Assembly (NCBI GenBank): GCA_964581365.1
Contig: CAZOOF010000003.1
Coordinates: 32,702-96,701, forward strand
Direction: 5' to 3'
DNA from: JAITWN01 sp964581365
GTDB taxonomy: Bacteria > Pseudomonadota > Gammaproteobacteria > SZUA-140
DNA length: 64,000 nucleotides
Shown here: piece after piece, positions 46,944 to 55,740 of the stretch
How positions within the stretch are numbered: position 1 is the stretch's first letter
Layout: each line of letters starts with the position of its first letter
Notes under the pieces: model-generated
The model's input: only the letters and a program-made list of their open reading frames with translations
What the model was told of the DNA's origin: nothing
The model's database searches: none
Program-made: the position numbers and the translations under genes

Positions 46944-48944
46944 TCAGGCCCGCTTGCGTGCCGCGCTATCTGCGGACGGCCGCGGCGCGCAGGCCAGCAG
47001 ACCGCTGTGGAATTTCTCCAGGGCCGCCTTGCGCTCGACCAGAGCTGCCTGGCCGGTCTGGAGCTCGCGCAGCTGAGTTTCGAGGTTGTCCTTGGATTCC
47101 CGGATGCGGCTGAGCGTCTTCATGTGGCGCTCCGTGCTGTTGCGCATTTCCTGAATCTGTCCAACCAGAGGGTTGACCAGTTCCTTGAGCCAGGCGTCAG
47201 CCTCCCTGTTGGCCTCGACAAAGATGTTGCGGGCATGAGCCACCAGCGAGATGAAGAACTTCTTAACCACGAAGCTCTGCTCGGTCATGGTGGTGCTCGG
47301 GCTGTTGCGGAACTCCTCTGCTCTCAGATACAGGAGGTCCAGTTCCTCGGTGTACTTTCGTGTCGGGAACATGCGCGGTTCGGCGATGCGCAGACCGTAA
47401 TCGTCATGAAAGCGCTTGTAGATCGACTGCACCAGCTTGAAGGTCTCTTCGGACTGGCGCACGGTGATCTGCATGGCGTCGCGCATGCTGTCGAAGAAGA
47501 CCGAAATGCCGTTCTTCATGCCCGCGGTGGTCCAACTGCCGGCCATGTCCTCGCGTGTCCGTTCGATGATCTTGTCGATGGCGCCCAAATCCATGGTGGC
47601 AAACATGCTCTTGGCCTGCAGCGCCAGCTTCTTGCGACTGAGCTGGAAGGCCTTCACGCTCTCATAGTAGAGGTTCTTCTTCTCCTTGGCCTTGATCAGC
47701 AGCTGCTGAACGATGTCCTCGTTGTTCCCTTTGACCGAGTCGATCTCATTGATCTGGGCGTTCAGGTTCTCGATCTGGCTGTCGAGCGGAACCCGGATTT
47801 CTTCCACTGAGCGCTCGAACAGGCCCACGAGGTTATCCCAGATGACCTGCTGGCGATGCGGCAGGATATCGTCCCCGAGCAGGGATTCGAGCGCGGGCAG
47901 GTTGCTGCGCTGCAGCAGTTCCTGGTTGCCGCGGATCTTGGCGAGCAAGGCCTTCTGGGCGGAAATCGGGAACACGTTGGCGGCATCGATCTCCAGCAGG
48001 CGGGCGCTGCTCTGGCACTGCTCACGGATGGTGGCTTCCACCTCTTCCGGGCGTTTCATCTCGTCCCAGAGCGTGTCGATCTTGTTGAGCACCGCCACCA
48101 GACCCTTCTGCTTTTTGGTGCGGAAGGCGGTGATGTAGTTCTGCCACATATCCAGATCGCTGCGCGTCACGCCGGTGTCCGCGGAGAGAATGAACAGCAC
48201 CGCCTGGGCGCTCGGAAGCATGTTGATCGTCAGCTCCGGCTCGGAACCAAGCGCATTCAGACCCGGCGTGTCCAGAATGACCAGTCCCTGGGTCAGCAAA
48301 GGGTGGGGGAAGCTGATCATGGCATGGCGCCAGACCGGGATTTCTACGGTGTCCGGCTTGGCCGCATCGCTGCCCGCGTTGGCAATCTCTTCCACATAGA
48401 GTCCGAGCTGCTCGGCCTCCTGGACCGTCACCCGCTTCGTGCGTACCACCTCCTGGCAGGTTTCCACGATCTGGTCGGGCGAGGACATGTCCAGCGGGAG
48501 ATGGGTCCAGTAACTGGATTCCGCCTTCAGCTCGGACAGGCTGAGTTCGCTCAGCCGCGTCTCGATCGGCAGTAGCCGGAGATAGGCTTCGCCTGCTTCG
48601 CGGTCGTAGAACAGCTCGGTCGGACACATCGTGGTGCGACCGGCGTCGGATGGCAACAGGCGTCGACCCAGATCGGCGAAGAAAATGGCGTTGATCAGCT
48701 CGGTTTTGCCGCGCGAGAACTCCGCGACAAAGGCGATGTTGATCTGGTCGGTCTGCAACGCATTGAGCGCGTCGTAGATCCGCAGTTCGATTTCAGGACT
48801 GCCGAGCTGATTGCTGTTCAGCCATTCCTGAAAGTCCCGCATCATTCCGGTCAGTTCCGCCTTCCAGGTGGAGAAGGCCTGCATCTGATCTCGGAAGCGA
48901 TCCTGTTCCGGGGCGTGTTTCAGCCCGATTGCTTTGCTGGACAT
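46944..48944 (-). CDS. dynamin-family GTPase
   Basis: A 666-residue bacterial dynamin-like protein. Motifs: G1 in AEFSRGKTELINA (first Gly of the P-loop replaced by Ala), G2 region RTTMCPTELFYD, G3 ILDTPGLNALG and G4 LNKIDTLWDE. Long helical stretches follow, with coiled-coil character near residues 380-420 and at the C-terminus. No clear membrane helix. Such proteins remodel or repair membranes; the substrate membrane is unknown. It is a monocistronic gene between the oxidase locus and yggT. Confidence 0.85.
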   Translation of the reverse strand: MSSKAIGLKHAPEQDRFRDQMQAFSTWKAELTGMMRDFQEWLNSNQLGSPEIELRIYDALNALQTDQINIAFVAEFSRGKTELINAIFFADLGRRLLPSDAGRTTMCPTELFYDREAGEAYLRLLPIETRLSELSLSELKAESSYWTHLPLDMSSPDQIVETCQEVVRTKRVTVQEAEQLGLYVEEIANAGSDAAKPDTVEIPVWRHAMISFPHPLLTQGLVILDTPGLNALGSEPELTINMLPSAQAVLFILSADTGVTRSDLDMWQNYITAFRTKKQKGLVAVLNKIDTLWDEMKRPEEVEATIREQCQSSARLLEIDAANVFPISAQKALLAKIRGNQELLQRSNLPALESLLGDDILPHRQQVIWDNLVGLFERSVEEIRVPLDSQIENLNAQINEIDSVKGNNEDIVQQLLIKAKEKKNLYYESVKAFQLSRKKLALQAKSMFATMDLGAIDKIIERTREDMAGSWTTAGMKNGISVFFDSMRDAMQITVRQSEETFKLVQSIYKRFHDDYGLRIAEPRMFPTRKYTEELDLLYLRAEEFRNSPSTTMTEQSFVVKKFFISLVAHARNIFVEANREADAWLKELVNPLVGQIQEMRNSTERHMKTLSRIRESKDNLETQLRELQTGQAALVERKAALEKFHSGLLACAPRPSADSAARKRA

Positions 48945-49125
48945 GGGTTGGCCGGACCTGCAGTTATTATGCGTTACCCTGGGTTATCGGAATGTTGCCG
49001 ATTTGTATGAGTTTTTCCTGTGATCCAGTGCCGTTTTGCAGCATCCGCCCGTGACTGGCAACGGATGTCGCGCGCACTGTCGGGGAATGCTGCCGCTGCT
49101 GAGGCTGCAGCGAAGACCGGTTGCC

Positions 49126-49150
49126 CCTCGCGTCCTTATCGGACGCGAGG
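49126..49150. terminator. 10-bp perfect hairpin downstream of yggT
   Basis: CCTCGCGTCC (49126-49135) and GGACGCGAGG (49141-49150) with a five-base loop, about 36 bases downstream of the yggT stop on the minus strand. No U-tract, so strength is uncertain. Confidence 0.5.
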
Positions 49151-49185
49151 CATGCCAGGTTGAGGGGGGATACGAAAAAGGAGGT

Positions 49186-49764
49186 TCAGGCCAGACCCAG
49201 CCCGAGGTCGCGCAGCGGAGCCACGACCAGCATCTTGGTCATCTGAATCAGCAGCAGAATCACCAGCGGGGAGAAGTCGATGCCGCCCGTATTCGGCAGC
49301 ATGCGCCGGATCGGACGCAGCACGGGTTCGTTCAGGCTGTGTAGCAGCGACACCAGCGGGTTGTAGGCACCGGGATTGATCCAGCTCAGTACCACCTGGA
49401 TGAGGATGGAGATCAGGAACACATTGAGGGCGAGGGCGAACAGCTCGCTGATCGAGATCACCAGCAATCCGGGCACGGCCATGGTCAGGCCTCCCGTCAT
49501 CTGGATCAGCCAGAAGGCGAGCATCTGGAGCGCCAGCATGAGAATGATCGACGCGAGGTCGATACCCCACAATCCCGGAATGACCCGCCGTAGCGGACGC
49601 AGGGGCGGATTGGTCGCTTTCACCAGGAACTGGCACACCGGATTGTAGAAGTCCGCGCGAACCCATTGCAGCAGGAAGCGCAGCATGATCATCAGTATGT
49701 AGATGGAGAACACCGTGTCCAGCAAATAGGCGGCGGCGTTGGAAACATAGGGGTTGCCGGTCAT
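49186..49764 (-). CDS. yggT: YggT family membrane protein
   Basis: A 192-residue protein with two YggT repeats, each having two hydrophobic segments and the family signature (FLLQWVRADFYNPVCQFLVKATNPPLRPLRRVIPG and QVVLSWINPGAYNPLVSLLHSLNEPVLRPIRRMLP). YggT-type proteins are inner-membrane proteins connected with cell envelope and ion homeostasis; the exact role is unsettled. The start overlaps the proC stop by four bases, in the conserved yggS-proC-yggT operon. Confidence 0.93.
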   Translation of the reverse strand: MTGNPYVSNAAAYLLDTVFSIYILMIMLRFLLQWVRADFYNPVCQFLVKATNPPLRPLRRVIPGLWGIDLASIILMLALQMLAFWLIQMTGGLTMAVPGLLVISISELFALALNVFLISILIQVVLSWINPGAYNPLVSLLHSLNEPVLRPIRRMLPNTGGIDFSPLVILLLIQMTKMLVVAPLRDLGLGLA

Positions 49765-50591
49765 GCGGATCCTTTGTCGAGAAGGTTGGACAATTCGATG
49801 GCGCGGTCCCGGGCAGCCTGCAGGGCGCGGCCGAGGAGATTCCCAAGATCGCCGTCGTGGAGCACCTGAAGCGCGCGTTCGGTGGTTCCGCCCGGCGAGG
49901 TGACCTGCTCCCGCAGCTCACCAGGGCTGTGAAGAGGGCTCTCCAGCGCCATCTTGGCAGCCCCGAATGCGGTTTGTATGGTCAGCAGGCGGGCGATCCC
50001 CGGCTCCAGTCCCAGCCGGCACGCTTCCTCCTCCAGTAGTTCCATGAACAGGAAGAAATAGGCCGGACCGCTCCCGGAGAGGGCGGTTACCACATCCATC
50101 AGCGTTTCATCTTCGATCCACTGGGTCAGTCCGACCGCGCGCATGATCGATTCCGCCGTTTCGCGATGTCCGGCTCCGGCGGAGAGGATGGCGTAAAGCG
50201 CCGTAGCGCCGCTCTGCACCAGGGCGGGTGTGTTGGGCATCGCGCGCACGATCGGCACGTCGCCGAACCAGGCCGAGAGTGTCGTCGTCCGGATGCCCGC
50301 AGCCACCGATATGACCAGTTGTTCGCCGGTCAGAGCCGGAGCCAGTTCCCGGGCGACCTGTTCGACCACTTGGGGCTTGACCGCGATGACGATGACAGCG
50401 GCGCCCGCGACCGCCTCCGTATTGGAAGCGCAGGTGCGGATGCCGAAGCGCTCGCCGAGCTGGCGTCGCTTTTCAGCGTCCGCATCCGCTACCGACAGCA
50501 GCGTCCGCGAATATCCGTCGGCGATCAGGCCGCCGATCAGGCTGCCGGCCATGTTGCCGCCGCCAATGAAGGCTATGGAGAGATCGTTCAT
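49761..50591 (-). CDS. proC: pyrroline-5-carboxylate reductase
   Basis: Last enzyme of proline synthesis, reducing 1-pyrroline-5-carboxylate with NAD(P)H. The 276-residue product has the N-terminal Rossmann signature FIGGGNMAGSLIGGL, IAVKPQ, RAMPNTPALV and the C-terminal ALSGSGPAYFFLFMELLEE and VTSPGGTTERAL segments. Length is standard. It is the middle gene of yggS-proC-yggT on the minus strand. Confidence 0.95.
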   Translation of the reverse strand: MNDLSIAFIGGGNMAGSLIGGLIADGYSRTLLSVADADAEKRRQLGERFGIRTCASNTEAVAGAAVIVIAVKPQVVEQVARELAPALTGEQLVISVAAGIRTTTLSAWFGDVPIVRAMPNTPALVQSGATALYAILSAGAGHRETAESIMRAVGLTQWIEDETLMDVVTALSGSGPAYFFLFMELLEEEACRLGLEPGIARLLTIQTAFGAAKMALESPLHSPGELREQVTSPGGTTERALQVLHDGDLGNLLGRALQAARDRAIELSNLLDKGSA

Positions 50592-50654
50592 CTGTCCTCG
50601 TTCCGACGCTCGGAGTTCTGCAGCAGTCTACCCCAACCGGATCGTCGGCGCCCG

Positions 50655-51350
50655 TTACCCGGAGGCGGCCGGCCGGGCGCCAAAGAGTCCGCTGCCGACG
50701 CGCACCAGGGTGGCGCCCTCGGCGATTGCTGCCTCGAAGTCACTGCTCATGCCCATGGATAATGTATCGAGCCCGGGCCATTGCTCCTGCAGTTCGAGCA
50801 GCAATTCGCGCAGCCGGCGGAACGACGAGCGGGATTCCTGCATGCCAGCTGCCGGCGCCGGTATCGTCATCAGGCCGCGCAGGCGCAGGCGTGGCAGTCC
50901 GATGATTTCTCCGATCAGTGCCGATGCCTCTTCCGGACGAACACCGGATTTGCTCGCTTCACCACTGATATTAATCTGCACGCAGATCTGCAGCGGTGGC
51001 AGTTCCGGCGGTCGCTGTTCGCTCAGACGCGCAGCGATGCGCGCGCGGTCGATGCCGTGGACCCAGGAGAAGTGGGTGGCGATTCCGCGTGTCTTGTTCG
51101 ATTGGACGGGGCCGATGAAATGCCACTCCAGACCGAGCTTCTGGAGTGCCGCGATCTTCGTCAGCGCCTCTCCGAGATAGCTCTCTCCGAAGCATCTCTG
51201 TCCTGCCTCCGCCAGCGCCCGGATGGCATCCGGCGCAAAGGTTTTGCTGACGGCCACCAGCCCGACCGACCCGCCGGGGCGGCCGCTGAGCCGTTCGGCT
51301 TCCCGAATGCGGGCCAGCACGGTTGTGAGCCGTTCAGCGGGACTGCTCAC
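50655..51350 (-). CDS. yggS: PLP homeostasis protein YggS
   Basis: A 231-residue single-domain pyridoxal-phosphate-binding protein (alanine-racemase-like barrel) that keeps free PLP in balance. The PLP lysine is in VAVSKTF, followed by FGESYLGEAL, WHFIGPVQSNKTRG, VQINISGEASKSGV and MGMSSDFEAAI. First gene of the yggS-proC-yggT operon, divergent from pilT. The pilT-yggS divergence is conserved among gammaproteobacteria. Confidence 0.95.
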   Translation of the reverse strand: MSSPAERLTTVLARIREAERLSGRPGGSVGLVAVSKTFAPDAIRALAEAGQRCFGESYLGEALTKIAALQKLGLEWHFIGPVQSNKTRGIATHFSWVHGIDRARIAARLSEQRPPELPPLQICVQINISGEASKSGVRPEEASALIGEIIGLPRLRLRGLMTIPAPAAGMQESRSSFRRLRELLLELQEQWPGLDTLSMGMSSDFEAAIAEGATLVRVGSGLFGARPAASG

Positions 51351-51475
51351 GACTGTTCGTCCACGGGCGCCTCAAGATGGAGGGCGCGGTGCCGCTAGTT
51401 GTCTGGGATTCAACTTTCATGGAAGGCGTTCACGAATCCTGCGCCAGTTTGCCACAAGACTTCGAGGACAAGTAG

Positions 51476-52513
51476 ATGGATATCGCGGAACTGCTCGCGT
51501 TCAGCGTCAAGAACAAGGCTTCCGACCTGCATCTTTCGGCCGATCTGCCGCCGATGATCCGCGTCGACGGCGACGTGCGCCGCATCAATGTGCCGCCGCT
51601 CGACAACAAGACGGTGCAGTCGATGCTATACGACATAATGAGCGACAAGCAGAGAAAGGATTTCGAGGAGTTCCTCGAGACCGACTTTTCATTCGAGATC
51701 CCGGGTCTGGCCCGTTTCCGCGTCAACGTCTTCAATCACAATCGGGGTGTCGGCGGCGTGTTCCGCACCATTCCCTCTACCATCCTGTCGCTCGAGGAGC
51801 TCGGCGCGCCATCCATATTCAAGCGCATTTCCGAGTATCCCCGCGGGATCGTACTGGTTACCGGTCCAACCGGTTCGGGTAAATCGACCACCCTGGCGGC
51901 CATGCTGGATTACAAGAACAACAACGAATTCGGTCACATCCTCACCATCGAGGATCCGATCGAGTTCGTTCATCAGAGTAAGAAGTGTCTGGTCAATCAG
52001 CGCGAGATCGGGCGCGATTCGCTGGGTTTCGCCGAGGCGCTCCGTTCGGCCCTGCGTGAGGATCCGGACATCATCCTGGTTGGTGAAATGCGTGATCCCG
52101 AAACCATCGGTCTTGCGCTCACGGCAGCCGAAACCGGCCACATGGTGTTCGGCACCCTGCATACCAGTTCGGCGGCCAAGACCATCGACCGAATCATCGA
52201 CGTGTTCCCGGCCGCGGAGAAGGAAATGGTTCGTTCGATGCTTTCGGAGTCGCTGCGGGCGGTTATTTCGCAGACGCTGCTCAAGAAAGTTGGCGGCGGC
52301 CGGGTCGCTGCCCATGAGATCATGATCGGCACCCCCGCGATCCGAAACCTGATCCGCGAAAATAAGGTGCCGCAGATGTATTCGGCGATCCAGACCGGCC
52401 AGTCCGTCGGTATGCAGACACTCGATCAGTGTCTCCAGGAACTGGTGCGCAAGGGCGTGGTGACCAAGCAGGATGCCATGGCCAAGGCCATGAACCGCGA
52501 GAGCTTCGCCTAG
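51476..52513 (+). CDS. pilT: type IV pilus retraction ATPase PilT
   Basis: Hexameric cytoplasmic ATPase that depolymerises type IV pili to drive twitching. The 345-residue product has an N-terminal PAS-like domain, Walker A GPTGSGKSTTLA, the Asp box TIEDPIEFVH, Walker B REDPDIILVGEMRD, the His box TGHMVFGTLHTSSA and the PilT-specific C-terminal AIRNLIRE. A GGACAAGTAG precedes the start. The pilU gene that often follows pilT is not present; an ABC importer lies convergently downstream. Confidence 0.96.
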   Translation: MDIAELLAFSVKNKASDLHLSADLPPMIRVDGDVRRINVPPLDNKTVQSMLYDIMSDKQRKDFEEFLETDFSFEIPGLARFRVNVFNHNRGVGGVFRTIPSTILSLEELGAPSIFKRISEYPRGIVLVTGPTGSGKSTTLAAMLDYKNNNEFGHILTIEDPIEFVHQSKKCLVNQREIGRDSLGFAEALRSALREDPDIILVGEMRDPETIGLALTAAETGHMVFGTLHTSSAAKTIDRIIDVFPAAEKEMVRSMLSESLRAVISQTLLKKVGGGRVAAHEIMIGTPAIRNLIRENKVPQMYSAIQTGQSVGMQTLDQCLQELVRKGVVTKQDAMAKAMNRESFA

Positions 52514-52586
52514 GCATCGCTTGCGGTCGCGCCGAAGGGCGGCACGGGATGCGCCGGGGCGATGGCGCGAGCCGCGCCACCGGGGC

Positions 52587-53345
52587 TCAATCCGGCAGGA
52601 AGACCCGCCCCGCGCCGGGGATCATCCGGATCGGATGCTGATACAGGCGGCTCAGGCTGCCCGCAGTCAGGATTTCGTCCACCGTGCCGTGATCGCATGC
52701 TCCATCGCCGTGGAGCAGCAGCGCGTGGTCACAGAATCTGGCTGCCAGGTTGACGTCATGCAGGACTATGGCCGCAGCATGTCCGGGTTCCCGCGCTCGC
52801 CGGCGAATCAGCTCCATGATGGCAATCTGGTGTCTCAGGTCGAGATGATTATTCGGCTCGTCCAGCAGATAGATGGCTGGTGACTGGGCCAGCACCGTCG
52901 CCAGCCCCAGGCGCTGAGCCTCACCTCCCGACAGCGTGGTGATCGTGCGGGTTTCCATGCTGGCCAGGTCGACTTCCGCCAGCGCAGCCTGAGTCATGGC
53001 GATGTCATCCTCGCTTTCCCAGTTCCAGCGATCCAGCCACGGGTGCCTGCCCGTCAGGGCGGTTTCGAGCACCGTTCCCGGAAATGCGTGCGCGCGGCTC
53101 TGGAAGAGCACACCGATGCGACGTGCCCGCTCACGATGTGGCCAGTCATCGAGTGGTCTGCCGCCGAGCAGGACCTCGCCCTCATCCGGCGGATGCAGGC
53201 CGGCCAGGGATTTGAGCAGCGTAGTCTTGCCGACGCCATTGCGGCCCAGAATCGCCCAGACGGAACCTTCGTCGATCATCAGATCGAGCGCGCGACAGAC
53301 CTGGCTCCCGGCAATGCTCACGGAGAGCTTGCGTGTTTCCAGCAT
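52587..53345 (-). CDS. ABC importer ATPase (BtuD/FecE-like)
   Basis: ATP-binding subunit of a FecCD-type importer for vitamin B12, haem or siderophores. The 252-residue product has Walker A LGRNGVGKTTLLKSLAG, Q-loop VLFQSRAHAF, signature LSGGEAQRLGLATVLA, Walker B IYLLDEPNNHLDL and H-loop LHDVNLA. Substrate cannot be told from sequence; BtuD-like features make cobalamin most likely. Its start overlaps the permease stop. No periplasmic binding protein or TonB receptor is in the window. Confidence 0.88.
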   Translation of the reverse strand: MLETRKLSVSIAGSQVCRALDLMIDEGSVWAILGRNGVGKTTLLKSLAGLHPPDEGEVLLGGRPLDDWPHRERARRIGVLFQSRAHAFPGTVLETALTGRHPWLDRWNWESEDDIAMTQAALAEVDLASMETRTITTLSGGEAQRLGLATVLAQSPAIYLLDEPNNHLDLRHQIAIMELIRRRAREPGHAAAIVLHDVNLAARFCDHALLLHGDGACDHGTVDEILTAGSLSRLYQHPIRMIPGAGRVFLPD

Positions 53346-54334
53346 CAGGCGCTCCGCCGCAGTAGAAACAGGAATAGCGGCACTCCCAGCAAGGCCGTGA
53401 TCACTCCGACCGGCAGTTGCAGCGGTGCCGCTGCGGTGCGCGCCAGCGTATCGGCAAGGGTCAGCATGGCGGCGCCGAGCAGGGCGGAGGCGGGGAGGAG
53501 AATGCGGTGGTCATGGGCGCCGGCAAGGCGGAGGATGTGAGGCGCGATCAGGCCGATGAAACCGATATTCCCCGCTACGGTGACAGCTACCGCGGTAAGC
53601 AGAGAGGACACCAGGTACAGCCGTAGCCGCAGCCCGGAGGTGGCCACCCCCAGGCTCCGCGCCTTGTGTTCGCCGTGCACGAGCACGTTGAGATCGCGGG
53701 CGGTGTAGAGACTGAATGCGAGTCCAAAGGCAAGCGTCAGCAGCGGAAAGCCGGGCGTGCTTGCCTGGCCGAGGTCACCCAGGAGCCAGAACATCATCCC
53801 GCGCAGGGTGGAGTCGGGACTGACGGCGAGAATGAAGCTGATGGCGGCGCCCCAGCCGGCCGCGACTACGACGCCGGTCAGCAACAGGCGCGTAGCCGAC
53901 CATTCGCCGGGGCCGCGCGCCAGGGCGAATACCAGCATCATCGACAGCAGTGCGCCGCAGAAGGCGCTGCCTGAGAGCCAGTAACCGCTCAGGCCGGCCA
54001 TCAGCGCACCCAAAGCCCCGACCGCCGCGCCGCCGGATACCCCGAGTATGTACGGGTCAGCGAGTGGATTGCGCAGGAGCGCTTGCATCAGAGCGCCCGC
54101 GAGCGCCAGCAATCCGCCTGTGGCGCAGGCCGACAGGGCGCGCGGCAGGCGCAGATCCAGTACCAGATCCCTGGCGAAGGCGTCGGCGTCTCCGGTCATT
54201 ACGCCGACAAGCTGATGCCAGCCAAGCTGGACACTGCCCACGGCCAGCGCAAACGTCAGACTGGCCAGGACCAGGACGGTCAGCCCCGCCAGCAGCGGAA
54301 CGCCCCGTCTCAGCGCAGGCTGACGATGGGCCAT
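53345..54334 (-). CDS. ABC importer permease (BtuC/FecCD family)
   Basis: A 329-residue protein with about ten membrane helices and FecCD signatures: SACATGGLLALAGALMQALLRNPLADPYILGVSGGAAVG, and GNIGFIGLIAPHILRLAGAHDHRILLPASALLGA near the end. It pairs with the ATPase encoded downstream to import cobalamin or a chelated iron/haem compound. Its start lies 25 bases inside the end of the HAD phosphatase gene, so the three genes are an operon. Confidence 0.88.
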   Translation of the reverse strand: MAHRQPALRRGVPLLAGLTVLVLASLTFALAVGSVQLGWHQLVGVMTGDADAFARDLVLDLRLPRALSACATGGLLALAGALMQALLRNPLADPYILGVSGGAAVGALGALMAGLSGYWLSGSAFCGALLSMMLVFALARGPGEWSATRLLLTGVVVAAGWGAAISFILAVSPDSTLRGMMFWLLGDLGQASTPGFPLLTLAFGLAFSLYTARDLNVLVHGEHKARSLGVATSGLRLRLYLVSSLLTAVAVTVAGNIGFIGLIAPHILRLAGAHDHRILLPASALLGAAMLTLADTLARTAAAPLQLPVGVITALLGVPLFLFLLRRSA

Positions 54335-54963
54335 CCGCGGTCTTTGGCGATGCGGGCGAGGGTCGGATCCGGGTCGACGGCTACCGGATGGGTCACCAGT
54401 TCAAGCAGTGGCAGGTCATTGTGGGAGTCGGAGTAGAACCAGCTCTCGGTCAGGTCACGCCCGCCGGCTTTCAGCCAGTCCCGCAGGCGCTGGACCTTAC
54501 CTTCGCGGAAACTGGGGATGCCGATGATTTCTCCGGTGTACCGCCCGTCCACGCGCTCGACTTCGCTGGCGAGCAGTTCGGTGATACCGAGCATATCGGC
54601 GATCGGACGGGTAATGAAGGAATTGGTGGCGGTGATGATGAGCAGTTCGTGTCCGCGCGCACGATGGCTCTCCACCAGCTCACGCGCGGCGGGCAATATG
54701 ATCGGCTCGATCAGTTCCCGCAGGAAGCGATCGCGCAGCTGGTGCAGTTTTGCCGGTTCGTTTTCCGCGAGGGGGCGCAGCTGAAAGGCCAGCCACTCGC
54801 GGATATCCAGGCAGCCCTCCTTGTACTGGCGGAAGAAGCGCTCGTTCTCGCTCTCATAGTGCTCCCGGCCGACCACCCCTTCATCTACCAGGAACTTACC
54901 CCACAGGTAATCACTGTCCCCGGCCAGAAGGGTTTCATCCAGATCGAAAATCGCCAAGCTCAC
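54310..54963 (-). CDS. HAD-IB family phosphatase
   Basis: A 217-residue HAD hydrolase of subfamily IB (SerB-like). Motif I is AIFDLDETLLAGDS, motif II IITATNS, and motif III/IV WFYSDSHNDLPLLELV. Proteins of this kind (TIGR01490-like, sometimes linked to histidinol-phosphate or phospholipid head-group phosphatases) are known from many gammaproteobacteria; the substrate is not certain. It is the first gene of the leftward operon with the BtuCD-like permease and ATPase, which may point to a phosphatase in cobalamin or related metabolism (inference). Confidence 0.85.
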   Translation of the reverse strand: MSLAIFDLDETLLAGDSDYLWGKFLVDEGVVGREHYESENERFFRQYKEGCLDIREWLAFQLRPLAENEPAKLHQLRDRFLRELIEPIILPAARELVESHRARGHELLIITATNSFITRPIADMLGITELLASEVERVDGRYTGEIIGIPSFREGKVQRLRDWLKAGGRDLTESWFYSDSHNDLPLLELVTHPVAVDPDPTLARIAKDRGWPIVSLR

Positions 54964-55169
54964 GTCGCTTCTCCAAATCGGCTAACGTAGGCCATCGTCC
55001 GTACCGGCGCAAGCACCCGCAGCAGAACAGGTCGGGGAAGCGCCCGTTCATGCTGCCGGGATCCCGGTGGACCCGGTCGCTGGGAATGGCTGGAATCGGG
55101 CTGCGATGACGAATCGGGCGGCCGTAAGACGATTGCGGATACGAGGGAGATTGTGGGAGAATCGCCTGT

Positions 55170-55730
55170 ATGCATATGCCGACGCAGGATTCCCAAGTGA
55201 TTGATTTGGATGGCTACCGAGAAAATGTCGGTATCGTCCTCATCAACCGGGAGGGTCGCCTGCTATGGGCCCGGCGCATCGGCCAGAACGCCTGGCAGTT
55301 TCCCCAGGGAGGCATCTGTCGCAATGAAAGCCCGGAGCAGGCCATGTACCGGGAACTTCGCGAAGAGGTGGGGCTGGAGCCGGAAGACGTGGTAGTGCTC
55401 GCCCGGACCCGCGATTGGCTCCGCTACCAGCTTCCCAAACACCTGATACGGCGCCGCAGCCGGCCGGTATGCATCGGCCAGAAGCAGGTCTGGTACCTGC
55501 TCCACTTCGTTGCCGATGATCGTAAGGTCTGTCTGAACGCCAGCGACCAGCCGGAATTCGATCGCTGGCGCTGGGTCGACTACTGGGAGCCCGTTCGCCA
55601 GGTGGTGTCCTTCAAGCGCAAGGTTTATCGGAGTGCCCTAGAGGAATTCGCCGAGCTGGCCTTCATCGACGGCAAATTCAAACCGGCTCTGCTCGCTGGT
55701 TCGGCAGCCCGTCTTGGCCGCCGGGCCTAG
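55170..55730 (+). CDS. rppH: RNA pyrophosphohydrolase RppH
   Basis: Nudix enzyme that removes pyrophosphate from mRNA 5' ends and so triggers decay. The Nudix box GGICRNESPEQAMYRELREEVG is complete, and the family start IDLDGYRENVGIVLINREGR is clear. From ATG 55170 the protein has 186 residues with a nine-residue leader; GTG 55197 would give the shorter canonical start and has AGGA upstream. A weak promoter (TTGCGG, 55133; GAGAAT, 55157-55162) lies just before. It is followed by ptsP, the same pair as in E. coli. Confidence 0.93.
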   Translation: MHMPTQDSQVIDLDGYRENVGIVLINREGRLLWARRIGQNAWQFPQGGICRNESPEQAMYRELREEVGLEPEDVVVLARTRDWLRYQLPKHLIRRRSRPVCIGQKQVWYLLHFVADDRKVCLNASDQPEFDRWRWVDYWEPVRQVVSFKRKVYRSALEEFAELAFIDGKFKPALLAGSAARLGRRA

Positions 55731-55740
55731 CGCAGACGGG

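Noticed and set aside
47240..47260. Mobile element or phage signs near the dynamin gene
   Set aside because: No transposase, integrase, terminal repeats or change of codon style seen in the window.
54964..55169. Possible tRNA or small RNA in the gap before rppH
   Set aside because: No cloverleaf arms or CCA end, and no terminator; only a weak promoter is visible.
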